Shown: positions 1 through 9,230, counted from the stretch's first letter. The stretch is 64,000 nt of DNA from DASWHR01 sp036398095 (GCA_036398095.1 DASWHR010000033.1:39986-103985), one strand, 5' to 3'. Notes: generated by a model from the letters alone, not told the origin. Numbers and translations are program-made.

Positions 1-72
1 CACCGCGACCAGCGCGATCAGGATGGCGCCGGCGGCCGCGCCGAGCACCGCAAGGATCGAAGCGCGGATCAC
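1..72 (-). CDS. Sensor histidine kinase, N-terminus only (partial)
   Basis: Only the first 24 codons lie in the window. The GTG start overlaps the TGA of the upstream response regulator (GTGA), so the two are translationally coupled. The visible residues begin MIRASILAVLG and form one hydrophobic stretch, consistent with the first membrane helix of a sensor kinase. The kinase assignment is inferred from position behind an OmpR-type regulator; no kinase motif is visible. Confidence 0.55.
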   Translation of the reverse strand, partial: MIRASILAVLGAAAGAILIALVAV

Positions 73-758
73 GGCACGAACCGGTACCCGACGCCCCAGA
101 CGGTTTCGACGTGCGCCGGATGCGACGGATCGCGCTCGACCTTCTCGCGCAGACGACGCACGTGCACGGTGACCGTTCCGGTGTCGGTTGCGGCCTGATA
201 TCCCCAGACGCGATCCATGATCTGGTCCCGCGTGAACACGTTTCGGGGATGGCTCGCCAAGAAGTAGAGCAGATCGAATTCGCGCGCCGTGAGCGGCAAC
301 GGCTCGCCGTCGCGCAGCGCCTCTCGCGTCGACGGATCGATTTCGAGATCCCCGGCGGTGATGCGGCGCTTCGCCCGGCCGTCGTCGCCGCCGCCGCGAC
401 GCAGCACGGCTTTGACCCGTGCGACCAGCTCGCGCGGCGAAAAGGGTTTGGTGACGTAGTCGTCGGCGCCCAGCTCGAGGCCCACGATCCGGTCGGCCTC
501 CTCGCCGCGCGCGGTGAGCATGATGATCGGCACCTGCGAGCGTTCGCGGATCCATCGGCATACGTCCAGGCCGTCCACCTGCGGCAGCATCACGTCCAGG
601 ATGACCAGGCCGGGCGATTCGTTCGCGAACATGCGCTGGCCTTCCATCCCGTCGGCCGCGACGAGCGTGCGGTAGCCGGCCTTGACGAGATAGCGCGTCA
701 CGACGTCGCGAACGATCGGCTCGTCCTCGACGACCAGGATCGAAGTCACGCCATCCAT
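69..758 (-). CDS. OmpR/PhoB-family response regulator
   Basis: Two-component DNA-binding regulator. A receiver domain opens with ILVVEDE (acidic pocket), has the phospho-acceptor aspartate in LVILDVMLPQVDG, the TAR switch threonine and the KPF lysine; it is followed by a winged-helix trans_reg_C domain ending in VWGVGYRFVP. I start at the ATG at 758 (MDGVTSILVV), preceded by a weak GGACGG; an upstream in-frame ATG at 815 adds 19 residues with no ribosome site. The gene is coupled to the sensor kinase downstream on the same strand. Its signal is unknown. Confidence 0.93.
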   Translation of the reverse strand: MDGVTSILVVEDEPIVRDVVTRYLVKAGYRTLVAADGMEGQRMFANESPGLVILDVMLPQVDGLDVCRWIRERSQVPIIMLTARGEEADRIVGLELGADDYVTKPFSPRELVARVKAVLRRGGGDDGRAKRRITAGDLEIDPSTREALRDGEPLPLTAREFDLLYFLASHPRNVFTRDQIMDRVWGYQAATDTGTVTVHVRRLREKVERDPSHPAHVETVWGVGYRFVP

Positions 759-921
759 CGTAGCCGTCCGGCTGCCCGAATCGTCGAGTCCGGCAAGGGA
801 TCGCATCGAGTTCATAGTCGCAGGCTACGGCCGCGGCGTTACGGCAGTCTTGCTCAATGCTTACGAAATCGTGAACGATATGGTGGTGCAGCCGACGCCG
901 GACCGAAACAGGGGGACGATC

Positions 922-2547
922 ATGACCTTTCCGGGACTGATGATGCAGCAGCCGCTCACGCTTCGGCTGTGCTTGGAACGAGCCGAAACACTGTTTCCGG
1001 ATCGGGGCGCAACAACCAAGACGCCCGGCGGCATGGTCCGCACGACCTACGGCCAGATCGGCGAGCGCTGCCGGCGACTCGCGAACGCGTTGACGACGCT
1101 CGGGATCGAACCGGGCGACCGGGTGGGATCGTTCGCGTGGAACTCGACGCGGCATCTGGAGCTGTATCTGGGCGTGCCGTGCATGGGCGCGGTGCTGCAC
1201 ACGCTCAACATCCGGCTCCATCCCGAGCAGGTCGCCTGGATCGCCAATCACGCCGAGGACAAGATCGTGTTCGTCGACGAGTCGCTGCTGCCCGTCTTCG
1301 CCCAGGTCGCGCCGCATCTGACGACGGTCAAGCACATCGTCGTCATGGCCGACGGCCCCCTGCCGCCGGCGGCGCCGGACGGCGCGCTGTCCTACGAAGA
1401 CCTGCTGGCCGCCGCATCGCCGTCCTACGCGTGGCCGGATCTGGACGAAAACGCCGCGTGCGCGATGGCCTATACGTCCGGCACGACCGGAAACCCGAAG
1501 GGCGTCGTGTATTCGCATCGGGCGATGACGCTGCACGCATTCATGTCGTGCATGGTCGACAGCAACGGCATCGGCGAGGCGGACGTGTGCCTGCCGATCG
1601 TGCCGATGTTCCACGCCAACGCGTGGGGCATCCCGTGGGCGGCGGCGCTCGCCGGCGCGAACATCGTGTTTCCCGCGCAATACATGACGCCGCCCGACAT
1701 CCTGTCGCTGATCGAGTCGGAACGCGTCACGTTCACCGCCGGCGTGCCGACGATCTGGATCGGCGCGCTGCCGGAGGTGCAGAAAGGCACGTGCGACCTG
1801 TCGTCGCTGCAACGCGTCGTGATCGGCGGCGCGGCGGTTCCGCTGTCTTTGATCAAGGCCTACGACGATCTTGGCATCCGGATCCTTCAGGGATGGGGCA
1901 TGACCGAAACCGGCCCGCTCGCGTCGCTATCCCGGCCGCTGTCGACCATGGACGCGACCATGTCCCGCGAGGAGCTGCAGACGGTGCGCGCGAAGCAGGG
2001 TCTTCCCGTGGCCGGCGTCGAGCTTCGCATCATGGGCGAGGACGGCGTCGCGCCCTGGGACGGAAAGACGTTCGGCGAAGTACAGGTGCGCGGCAACTGG
2101 GTCGCGCGAACCTACTACAACGACGAACGCTCGCCGGAATCCTGGACCGAGGACGGATGGTTGCGCACCGGCGACGTCGCGATCGTCGACGCGACCGGCT
2201 TCGTCCAATTGGTGGACCGCACGAAGGATCTGGTCAAGTCGGGCGGCGAGTGGATCTCGTCGGTCGATCTGGAGAACGCGATCATGGGTCATCCGAAGGT
2301 CGCCGAGGCCGCGGTGATCGCGATTCCCGACGAGAAATGGTCGGAGCGTCCGATGGCCTGCGTCGTGCCGAAGCCGGGCGAAACGCTCACGTCCGACGAG
2401 CTGATCGCGCATCTGTCCGGGATCCTGCCGAAATGGTGGCTTCCCGAAACGATCGCATTCATCGACGAGGTTCCCAAAACGAGCGTCGGCAAGTTCGACA
2501 AGAAAGTGCTGCGCGCCCGCTACGCCGACGGCACGCTCGCACCGTAG
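922..2547 (+). CDS. Fatty-acyl-CoA synthetase (AMP-forming, medium/long chain)
   Basis: ANL-superfamily ligase of 541 residues that activates a carboxylic acid to acyl-AMP and then acyl-CoA. The P-loop YTSGTTGNPKG lies near residue 184, the A5 motif GWGMTETGP in the middle, the hinge motif GWLRTGDVA follows, and the A10 lysine is in PKTSVGKFDKK near the C-terminus. The start at 922 is decided by GGGGGA six bases upstream; an in-frame ATG at 850 lacks one. Closest in style to the long-chain/DmdB-like acyl-CoA ligases; the true substrate cannot be read from sequence. It is divergent from the response regulator. Confidence 0.93.
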   Translation: MTFPGLMMQQPLTLRLCLERAETLFPDRGATTKTPGGMVRTTYGQIGERCRRLANALTTLGIEPGDRVGSFAWNSTRHLELYLGVPCMGAVLHTLNIRLHPEQVAWIANHAEDKIVFVDESLLPVFAQVAPHLTTVKHIVVMADGPLPPAAPDGALSYEDLLAAASPSYAWPDLDENAACAMAYTSGTTGNPKGVVYSHRAMTLHAFMSCMVDSNGIGEADVCLPIVPMFHANAWGIPWAAALAGANIVFPAQYMTPPDILSLIESERVTFTAGVPTIWIGALPEVQKGTCDLSSLQRVVIGGAAVPLSLIKAYDDLGIRILQGWGMTETGPLASLSRPLSTMDATMSREELQTVRAKQGLPVAGVELRIMGEDGVAPWDGKTFGEVQVRGNWVARTYYNDERSPESWTEDGWLRTGDVAIVDATGFVQLVDRTKDLVKSGGEWISSVDLENAIMGHPKVAEAAVIAIPDEKWSERPMACVVPKPGETLTSDELIAHLSGILPKWWLPETIAFIDEVPKTSVGKFDKKVLRARYADGTLAP

Positions 2548-2581
2548 GGAACAACGCCGGACACGCGCGCGTCCAAGGAAC

Positions 2582-3826
2582 ATGAAAACAATCGTCGCTG
2601 TGCTCGCCGCTGCCGCCTTGACGCTTTCGGGCGGCAACGCCTTCGCCCAAGAATCCCCCACGCCGCCGGACGGCGGTGGCTCGTCCGGAAGTAGCGGCGG
2701 CAGCACCGGGATCGCAGCGGCCGGACTCGTTCAGCAAGATCAGCGGATCTTGACCGACGGACAAGAAGCGCGCGTGTTGATCCCCGGCAAGACATCGACG
2801 ATCGAGTTGACCTTCGTCAATCAAGGCGATCAGCCCGTGCGCGGCGCCGTAGCAACGGTCTTCGAGACCCAGGGCGCGACGGTGACACCAGCCGAAGCGC
2901 GGATCGGCGACGTCGCCCCCGGCGCGTCCGGCATCGCACGCTTCGACGTCACCGTCGCCGCGACGGACTGCACCGAGTTCTTCGGCTTCGGCGGCGAGAT
3001 CCGAGCGGACGGGAACGAGACGGGCTTCTTCAAAGCGGGCTTCCCCGTTGCGTGCCCGGGTGCCCGGCTCACGATCGAGTCGGTCACGATCGGCGGCGGT
3101 GACGGCGATCAGGCACCCGAGCCGGGCGAGACCGTGACGCTGACCGTCGTGCTTCGCAACGACGGCGCCGACCCGGCGACGAACGTAACCGGCACAATGA
3201 GCGTCACCGGCGAGGACGTCGAGGTCGTGGTCGCTGCGGCGCGCTGGCCCGACATCGCGCCCGGCGAATCCGCGACCTCGATCGCGCCGTTCACCATGCG
3301 CGTCGCGCCCGATGCGAAACCACAAGAAGGATGCACCGGAACCGTCGAGCCCGGCGTGATCGAGCCCGGCGTGATCGAGCCGGACGGAACCGAGCCGGGC
3401 GGGACCGGCGGCGACACCCCGACGTCACCCGAGCAGCCGGCCCGGGACCTGCCCGCGCCCGACACCGGGGTGACGTCCGAACCGGTCGCAACCGGAACCG
3501 CGGAGCCCGCGCCCCCGCCGGGGTCCGAACCCGCGCCGATGCCCGAGCCCGCGCCGATGCCGCCCGCCTCCGAAGATCCCGGCGTCGCGTTCGACGCGCT
3601 GTTCGAGATCACGTCCGGCAACCAGACCTTCGGCTTGGAATACTCGAACCGGATCGTGTGCGCATTCGAGGACGGCGGCCAAGCGGTGGACGCGCCGGCC
3701 GCGCCGGGCGACACCGAACGAACCGGATCCGCGACCGATCAGGGCGGGCCGGCCGCACCGCTGCTCGTCTCGATCGCGTCGATCATCGCCGCGCTGGCGA
3801 TCCGGCGCGTTGTGCGAACGCTCTAA
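2582..3826 (+). CDS. Secreted, membrane-anchored protein with Pro/Glu-rich stalk
   Basis: 414 residues. A signal peptide (about 1-23, MKTIVAVLAAAALTLSGG then AFAQ) is followed by a Gly/Ser linker, two Ig-like CARDB-type beta domains (about 50-155 and 160-255, with LTFVNQGDQPV and LTVVLRNDGADP), a Pro/Glu/Gly-rich stalk containing repeats of EPGVI and EPAPMP, and a C-terminal membrane helix with an Arg-rich tail (RRVVRTL). AAGGAA precedes the ATG. It probably displays the Ig domains outside the cell. It follows the acyl-CoA ligase by 34 bases and converges on the amidase, with stop codons overlapping. Function unknown. Confidence 0.75.
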   Translation: MKTIVAVLAAAALTLSGGNAFAQESPTPPDGGGSSGSSGGSTGIAAAGLVQQDQRILTDGQEARVLIPGKTSTIELTFVNQGDQPVRGAVATVFETQGATVTPAEARIGDVAPGASGIARFDVTVAATDCTEFFGFGGEIRADGNETGFFKAGFPVACPGARLTIESVTIGGGDGDQAPEPGETVTLTVVLRNDGADPATNVTGTMSVTGEDVEVVVAAARWPDIAPGESATSIAPFTMRVAPDAKPQEGCTGTVEPGVIEPGVIEPDGTEPGGTGGDTPTSPEQPARDLPAPDTGVTSEPVATGTAEPAPPPGSEPAPMPEPAPMPPASEDPGVAFDALFEITSGNQTFGLEYSNRIVCAFEDGGQAVDAPAAPGDTERTGSATDQGGPAAPLLVSIASIIAALAIRRVVRTL

Positions 3827-5160
3827 ACCCAGGCTTGCGCGGGGCGGCGGCGATGCCAATCCGTGCGCGACTGAAACACTGCCGCGACGGCTAACAGACG
3901 CGCCTCGCTGCCGCGCGGACCGGCGAGCTGCAGGCCGAACGGCATCAGGTTTTCGTCGAAGCCGCAGGGAATCGAGATCGCGGGAATCTCGGCGACGTTG
4001 ATCTGCCGGGTCTTCGACGACAGCAGCCCGCCGTGCACCGGTACATCGTCGCCGCCGATGCGCGCGGTCGTCGCGAAGTGCAGCGGGGCGCCGACCGGCG
4101 TGGTCGGAAGCGCGATCACGTCTACCGACTCGAACGCGGCATCCCACCGGCGAGCGTGCTCGCTCATCGCGTCGCGCGCATCGCGTTCGTCACGCGGCTC
4201 GATGGTCCGCGCGGCGGCCGCAAGAAATTGCAGCTCCTCCGACAGCAGCGAGGTGTCCATGCCGGGGTGGGCGCGCAAGAACTCGGGCAGCACGATGTCG
4301 GCCCAGGTGTCTCGGACGCGCTCCGCGTCGGGCAGGGCGATGTCGACGATGCGCGCGCCGGCCGACTCGAGCACCCCGGCGGCCGCGCGCACGCCGCGTT
4401 CGACCAGCGGGTCGATGGTGTCGAACGAACGGTTCTGCGCCATCCCGACGGTGACGCCGCTTAGATCGTCGAGCCAGACGACCGACAGCCCGGACAGGAC
4501 CTGCATGGCCAGCGCGAGGTCTTCGGCATCGCCGGCGATGGGGCCGACAGTGTCCAGCGTCGGCGACAGAGGCACCGCACCTTCCACCGACAGCAGACCG
4601 TTCGTCGTCTTCAGCCCGCTGACCCCGCACAGCGACGACGGAATGCGCACCGATCCGCCCGTGTCGGTTCCCAGCGCGAGCGGTACCAGTCCGGCCGCGA
4701 CGGCGGCGGCGCTGCCGCTGGAGGACCCGCCCGTCATCCGGGAAGGATTCCAGGGATTGTCGGCCGGGCCGATCGAGGACACGTCGCCGGTCGCGCCGAA
4801 CGCCAGCTCGTGCATGTTGGTCTTGCCGACGATGATCGCGCCCGCCCGACGCAACGCCGCCACGACCGGCGCGTCGGTCGCGGCGATGCGGCCGGCATAG
4901 ATACCCGAACACGCGGTCGTGGGCCGGCCGGCGACATCGAACAGATCCTTGACCGCGACCGGAACGCCGTGCAAGGGCCCGCGAGCCGGTCCGGCGTCGG
5001 CTTCGATCGCCGCTGCGATCGCCTCTTCCCGCATGATGACGGTGAACAGGTTGATCGCATGGTTCGCGTGGTCCATCGTCTCGACGGTGCGGCCGACTTC
5101 GGCCAAGCTGGTGGTTTCGCCGGATGCGATTCGTTCGGCGAGGTCGCGCAACTCCCCCAT
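3823..5160 (-). CDS. Amidase, amidase-signature family
   Basis: 445-residue amidohydrolase with the Ser-cisSer-Lys triad. The lysine is in GVPVAVKDLFD, the cis-serine in the Gly/Ser-rich stretch MTGGSSSGSAAAVAAG, and the nucleophilic serine in TDTGGSVRIPSSLCG. Length and motifs fit GatA/indoleacetamide-hydrolase relatives, but no gatB or gatC is adjacent, so a stand-alone amidase acting on a small amide is more likely than Glu-tRNA amidation. The ATG at 5160 overlaps the TGA of the upstream DinB-fold gene (ATGA), making a two-gene operon; an Arg-rich upstream extension to 5250 lies inside that gene and was rejected. Confidence 0.93.
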   Translation of the reverse strand: MGELRDLAERIASGETTSLAEVGRTVETMDHANHAINLFTVIMREEAIAAAIEADAGPARGPLHGVPVAVKDLFDVAGRPTTACSGIYAGRIAATDAPVVAALRRAGAIIVGKTNMHELAFGATGDVSSIGPADNPWNPSRMTGGSSSGSAAAVAAGLVPLALGTDTGGSVRIPSSLCGVSGLKTTNGLLSVEGAVPLSPTLDTVGPIAGDAEDLALAMQVLSGLSVVWLDDLSGVTVGMAQNRSFDTIDPLVERGVRAAAGVLESAGARIVDIALPDAERVRDTWADIVLPEFLRAHPGMDTSLLSEELQFLAAAARTIEPRDERDARDAMSEHARRWDAAFESVDVIALPTTPVGAPLHFATTARIGGDDVPVHGGLLSSKTRQINVAEIPAISIPCGFDENLMPFGLQLAGPRGSEARLLAVAAVFQSRTDWHRRRPAQAWV

Positions 5161-5966
5161 CAGCCCGCGCGCATCGCGTCCAGAAACGCCTCGGCTACGC
5201 CGCGATCGCCCTCGATGCGGATCGCGCCGGTCTTTTCGTGATCGCGCCACGCGTCACGGTTCGCGGCCGACATCAGCAACGCCGGCGCAGTCGCGGTCAC
5301 GGTCGCGTCCACGTTTCCACCGTCGAAACGGAATTCCTTCGTGGCCAGATCCACGAACAGCGGCGACACGTCGACGCCGTCGAAGCGAATCGCGGCCGTT
5401 CCCTTGGTGTCGTCCGGCATCCGAACCGGCGTCTGCTGCGCCATCACGACCTGCAACGCGCGCGCGGCCGCCGCGAGCGAGGCAAGATCGTGCGACGGGT
5501 CCATCGAAAGCGCCCGGCGGATGTCTTGCTCGTGGATCCACTCGTCGAAGACGCGGATCTGTCCGAGGAACAGCAGCGGCACCTTCCCGAACGGCATCGG
5601 GATCTTGCGTCGAAGCACGATACCGGGCGCGGCCTTGAACGCCGCGACGCTTCGTCGGCCCCATTTGCGCAGGCCCGCAAGGATCTCGGCCGTCGGCCGG
5701 TCCGACCAGCGGTGCACCTGTGTCTCGTTCCAGGCTTCGACGGCATCGAGTCCGCCGTCGGCCTGCGGGCGGACGCCCATCCGGAGCATGCGGCCGGTGA
5801 GCGCCCCCTGGTCGCTTGCGACGAGGTGGCCGGCGACCTCGCGCACGCGCCATCCGGGCAGCGCGATCGTGTCCCATTCCTGGGGCGACAGCGGTTCGAG
5901 CAACGCGACGGTCCGCGCCCGCTGGCGCGCAACGTCGGCAAGCACCTCGTTCTTGGTCGGTTCCAT
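5160..5966 (-). CDS. Maleylpyruvate isomerase-like (TIGR03083, DinB fold) protein
   Basis: 268 residues. The N-terminal four-helix DinB-like half has LLEPLSPQEWDTIALPGW and VREVAGHLVASD, the signature of actinobacterial mycothiol-dependent maleylpyruvate isomerase relatives; the C-terminal half, with a FDEWIHEQDIRRAL segment, is an SCP2-like sterol/lipid-binding region. The start at 5966 is set by GGGGGA four bases upstream. Members are metal- and thiol-dependent but most have no assigned substrate. It leads the operon with the amidase through an ATGA overlap, suggesting one pathway. Confidence 0.85.
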   Translation of the reverse strand: MEPTKNEVLADVARQRARTVALLEPLSPQEWDTIALPGWRVREVAGHLVASDQGALTGRMLRMGVRPQADGGLDAVEAWNETQVHRWSDRPTAEILAGLRKWGRRSVAAFKAAPGIVLRRKIPMPFGKVPLLFLGQIRVFDEWIHEQDIRRALSMDPSHDLASLAAAARALQVVMAQQTPVRMPDDTKGTAAIRFDGVDVSPLFVDLATKEFRFDGGNVDATVTATAPALLMSAANRDAWRDHEKTGAIRIEGDRGVAEAFLDAMRAG

Positions 5967-6089
5967 CGTCTCCCCCGATCGGCGGCCGGCTCCCGGGCCC
6001 GACAAGCCTATCGGCAGGATCGCCCGTCGCGTCGTCCATGCACGCCCTCCTTGCACCCGGGGCCGCGGATCCTTAGTGTCGGCACTCCA

Positions 6090-6935
6090 ATGAAAGCCGC
6101 CTACACGCTCGTTGACGTCTTCACCGACCGGCCGCTCGCCGGAAACGCGCTGGCGGTCTTTCCCGACGGCCACGACATCCCGGAAGAGCTCTATCCGGCG
6201 ATCGCACGCGAGCTGAACCTGTCCGAGACGGTGTTCGTCATCTCGATCGAGCCCGACCGATACGAATCCCGCATCTTTACCCCCGGCTCCGAGTTGCCGT
6301 TCGCGGGACATCCGACGCTCGGCACCGCATGGGTGCTGCATCATCTGGGCCGGATCGAAGGGCCGCGAGCCGTTCAGCGGACCGCGGCCGGCGACACGCC
6401 GGTCTCGCTCGCCTTCGACACGGTCTGGTTCGAGCGGACCGGCACGGTCGGCACCGACATCGACGATGTGTCCTTCATCGCGCCGGCGCTGGGGCTGGCC
6501 GAATCCGATGTCGGATTCAACGCGGGCCTGCTGGGGTTCGAGCGCCGGTGGCTGGCGCCCGCGTTCGCGAACGCCGGCGTCGATCAGCTCATGGTTCCCG
6601 TCGCCGATCGAGAGACGCTGACGCGGATGAAGCCTCGGCCGGAGGTCGTGGACTTGTCGGGCGACGGCGTCTACTGCTTCACTGCGATCGCACCGACCAA
6701 GCTGAAGGCGCGCTTCTTCGCGGCCGGGATCGGGATCGCGGAGGATCCGGCGACCGGATCGGCGGCGGCCAACGTCGGCCTCTACCTTGCCGACCGGCTC
6801 GGCGACTTCTCATTCGACATCAAACAGGGAAAGGAAACGGGGCGGCCGAGCACCTTGAACGTGGACACCTCGCGCGGGCGGGTTCGCGTGGGCGGCCAGG
6901 TCGTGATGACCGGAGAAGGGGCGCTGCTGCTCTAG
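6090..6935 (+). CDS. PhzF-family isomerase/epimerase
   Basis: 281 residues with the two-fold diaminopimelate-epimerase-like barrel. Visible signatures are VFTDRPLAGNALAVFPDG at the N-terminus, the catalytic-glutamate segment NLSETVFV, FTPGSELPFAGHPTLGTAW, and in the second half AEDPATGSAAANVGLYL. Length matches the family. PhzF proteins catalyse proton-shuffling isomerisations; apart from phenazine synthesis most are unassigned, and no other phenazine gene is present. It is divergent from the amidase operon. Its stop overlaps the convergent hydrolase stop within the palindrome CTAG. Confidence 0.93.
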   Translation: MKAAYTLVDVFTDRPLAGNALAVFPDGHDIPEELYPAIARELNLSETVFVISIEPDRYESRIFTPGSELPFAGHPTLGTAWVLHHLGRIEGPRAVQRTAAGDTPVSLAFDTVWFERTGTVGTDIDDVSFIAPALGLAESDVGFNAGLLGFERRWLAPAFANAGVDQLMVPVADRETLTRMKPRPEVVDLSGDGVYCFTAIAPTKLKARFFAAGIGIAEDPATGSAAANVGLYLADRLGDFSFDIKQGKETGRPSTLNVDTSRGRVRVGGQVVMTGEGALLL

Positions 6936-7747
6936 TCGAGCACGTGCGCGTCGCGCAGGAAGGCGAGCACGATCTGCACCATGCGCATCGTCTCTTCGTC
7001 GCGCGCGCGAGCGTCGATGGGCTCGGTCATGCGGGCGCTCGGGATCATCGCCGCGACGGCGCGGCCGGCTTCGGTCGAGTGGATCGGATCGTTGCCGGGG
7101 ATGACCAGGGCCGGCGCGACGATCGCCGCCGGATCGTCGCCGGCCGACATCGGCGGCGACGGCGGAATCCCCTCCAGCGCCGCGGCGATCGACAGCGGAT
7201 CGTGGCGGCCCCAGTCCTCGCGCAGCCGCTCCAACCGTTTCGGGTCGCGCTCGACGGCGTCGCGCGCCTCGGGGATCGTCATCAGAAACTCGATCGCTTG
7301 GTCCAGGCCGCCGCTGCGGATCGCCGCCGCGCCCAGGCGGAACAGCACCTGCAGATGCTCGGGCGCCGGGCCGCCGTCGGAGCCCGGCCGGACCATAATC
7401 AGCGCGTCGGCCCGCGCGGGCTCTTCCATCGCGACACGCGCCGCGGTCGCCGCCCCCATCGACGCGCCGACCAGAATCGCCCGGCTCCATCCGACGTGGT
7501 CGAGCAGCTCGCGAAGGTCGCGCGACAGCAGCGGATAGGCAAAGCCGGACTCGTGGCGGACCGGGGCGCTTCGGCCGTGTCCTCGCGCATCGAAGGCGAG
7601 GACCGTGAAATGAGCGGCGAACGCGTCGATGACATCGCGATCGCCCTCGCGGCACGAGGCCAGGCCGTGGCACCACACCAGCGGCGGGCCGGAGCCGGCG
7701 ATCTCGTAGGCGAGCGTCGTCGAGGGAAGCGTGGCGAGTCGTTCCAT
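6932..7747 (-). CDS. Alpha/beta hydrolase
   Basis: 271 residues of alpha/beta-hydrolase fold. The oxyanion segment is LVWCHGLAS, then LAFDARGHGRS, the nucleophile elbow GASMGAATAA, a late acidic residue in LVIPGNDPIHSTEAG, and the C-terminal helix. The family is broad (esterase, lactonase, haloperoxidase-like), so the substrate is open. Starts at ATG 7747. It converges on phzF with four bases of stop-codon overlap and lies downstream of the XRE-TPR regulator on the same strand with a 38-base gap, so it may share that transcript. Confidence 0.9.
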   Translation of the reverse strand: MERLATLPSTTLAYEIAGSGPPLVWCHGLASCREGDRDVIDAFAAHFTVLAFDARGHGRSAPVRHESGFAYPLLSRDLRELLDHVGWSRAILVGASMGAATAARVAMEEPARADALIMVRPGSDGGPAPEHLQVLFRLGAAAIRSGGLDQAIEFLMTIPEARDAVERDPKRLERLREDWGRHDPLSIAAALEGIPPSPPMSAGDDPAAIVAPALVIPGNDPIHSTEAGRAVAAMIPSARMTEPIDARARDEETMRMVQIVLAFLRDAHVLD

Positions 7748-7785
7748 GGCAGCGGGGACACGATACCGCCGCGCGGCGCGGCGGG

Positions 7786-9102
7786 CTACGCGGCGCCTTC
7801 GACGGCGCCGAGGCCGTCGCGGAAGACGGCGAGTGCCTCATCGGTGCGTCCCTGCGCGATGAGCAGATCCCCGAGCGAGCGGAAGCAGCGCGCGGCATCC
7901 ATCTGAGCTCCGGCAGAGGTGAAGAGCTCGGTGGCGGCGCGAAGCTCCCGCTCGGCGGCCTCGGGATCCTGCGAGCGAATCGACTCACCGAGGACGCGAC
8001 GGGCGCGAGCCTGCTCCAACGGCTCGACGCCCTCGGCGAGTGCGATGACCTGCCCGGCGAGACGCGCGGCCTCGTCGGTGTCGCCGTCCCGGCGATGCAG
8101 CTCGGCCTGGGACAGCAGAATCGTGGAAAGGACAGACGGCGGCGCCGACGGGCCGATCAGCTCCATGGCGCGGTCGAGCGCGACTCGCGCCGTCGGCTCG
8201 TCGCCGGCGGCGAGCGCAGTCTCCCCGAGCGTCGCTTGGAGACGTCCGAGCTCGTGCGTGAGACCGAGCTCGGCAAAAAGAGTGCCCGCGCGCCGGATGA
8301 GGGAGAGCGCGCGGGCAGGGTCGGCCACCGCCATGGGGGGTGCGGCAGCCCAGAGGGCACTTGCGAGCGTGCGAGTGTCGCCGGCTTTGCGGGCCCACTC
8401 GATCGCTTCGAGTCCGGTGCGACGCGCGCGCGCGTAGTCGCCGCGCTCGCTGCAGGTCGCCGAAAGATGCAAAAACAACCGCGCGGTCAGCGCGGGATAC
8501 AGATCCGATTCGGATGCCAGAGCGTCGATCGCGCGGGTGAGCAGGTCGGCCGAGTAGCCAAGATCCCCCATCCGCCGGTGCAGACGCGCAAGGCGCACGG
8601 TCATGTCCCCGCGGTCTTCGACACCCATCCCGGCGCCCGCGACGGCGGCCTGGTCGTAGAACGCCAGCGCGACCTCGACATCACCGATGCGCTCTTCGAG
8701 TTCGCCGAGATAGCGCTTCGCGAGCGAGACGAAGTCGGAAAGTTCGTGGCGCTGCGCGAGAGCGAGCATCGCCGATGCCGCGGCGCGCGCCTGGTCCCAG
8801 CGGGCCTCGTCGATCCCGACCAGCGCTTCGACCTTGAGGCGCTCCAGTTCGAGCAGGGTGGCCGCGTCCACCGGAGAGAGCAGGACGTCGGGGGAGATGC
8901 CGAGGCGACGGGCGAAGGCGCCCAGCGCCTCAGGCGACGGGGTCCGCTCCCCCGACTCGATCCTGCTCACGTACGCGACGCTGTAGTCGGGCGACGCCAG
9001 TTGGGCCTGCGTCAGACCCTTCCGCCGGCGCGCGGACCGAAGCCTGGGCCCAAGGGGTCCGGGAGCCCCGGCTCGTTCCTCGGTTTCCGGTCGCACGGTC
9101 AT
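7786..9102 (-). CDS. XRE-family HTH regulator with TPR domain (RRNPP-like)
   Basis: 438 residues. An N-terminal cro/C1 helix-turn-helix (about 18-72: LRSARRRKGLTQAQL then YVSRIESGERTPS) is fused to a long alpha-helical array of tetratricopeptide-like repeats with repeated A/L/Y/G spacing (for example YLGELEERIGDVEVALAFYDQA). Fold and length match RRNPP quorum-sensing receptors, whose TPR groove binds a secreted, re-imported peptide. A 43-codon gene for a putative exported peptide diverges from the same intergenic region. Its promoter has a perfect -35 and places transcription start next to the ATG, so the mRNA is probably leaderless. Confidence 0.85.
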   Translation of the reverse strand: MTVRPETEERAGAPGPLGPRLRSARRRKGLTQAQLASPDYSVAYVSRIESGERTPSPEALGAFARRLGISPDVLLSPVDAATLLELERLKVEALVGIDEARWDQARAAASAMLALAQRHELSDFVSLAKRYLGELEERIGDVEVALAFYDQAAVAGAGMGVEDRGDMTVRLARLHRRMGDLGYSADLLTRAIDALASESDLYPALTARLFLHLSATCSERGDYARARRTGLEAIEWARKAGDTRTLASALWAAAPPMAVADPARALSLIRRAGTLFAELGLTHELGRLQATLGETALAAGDEPTARVALDRAMELIGPSAPPSVLSTILLSQAELHRRDGDTDEAARLAGQVIALAEGVEPLEQARARRVLGESIRSQDPEAAERELRAATELFTSAGAQMDAARCFRSLGDLLIAQGRTDEALAVFRDGLGAVEGAA

Positions 9103-9103
9103 G

Positions 9104-9142
9104 TTGACTCAAGAATTTGACAGATCTTCGCCGGCTTGTCAA
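9104..9142 (-). promoter_or_regulatory. Promoter and inverted-repeat operator of the XRE-TPR gene
   Basis: On the minus strand TTGACA (9142-9137) is followed after exactly 17 bases by a weak -10, CAAATT (9119-9114). TTGACA at 9117-9122 and TGTCAA at 9137-9142 form a perfect 6-bp inverted repeat with a 14-bp spacer, and a small palindrome TTGACTCAA (9104-9112) sits at the start codon. This arrangement suits autorepression by the XRE protein; binding is inferred. Confidence 0.5.
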
Positions 9143-9174
9143 TCTATGGGCAGGGGCGTTCTTCGGCCGGGGGC

Positions 9175-9203
9175 TTCCGTCGGCGGACAACCTGTCGTAT
9201 CAT
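9175..9203 (+). promoter_or_regulatory. Candidate promoter of the small-peptide gene
   Basis: A -10-like TATCAT (9198-9203, five of six matches) is embedded in GTCG-TATCAT-CGAC, with a poor -35 (TTCCGT, 9175-9180) 17 bases upstream. Predicted transcription start is about 20 bases before the peptide gene's ATG. A weak -35 suggests activator dependence. Confidence 0.35.
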
Positions 9204-9230
9204 CGACTGACTCGTCCGTGGGGGAATTCA

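Noticed and set aside
111..2585. An 824-codon open frame on the plus strand spanning the response regulator and the acyl-CoA ligase
   Set aside because: It is Arg/Gly-rich, crosses two well-identified genes in other frames and has no domain; a typical shadow frame in GC-rich DNA.
6090..6935. Upstream extension of phzF into a 603-codon frame from 5124
   Set aside because: The extension is antisense to the DinB-fold protein gene and Arg/His-rich; phzF homology begins at 6090.
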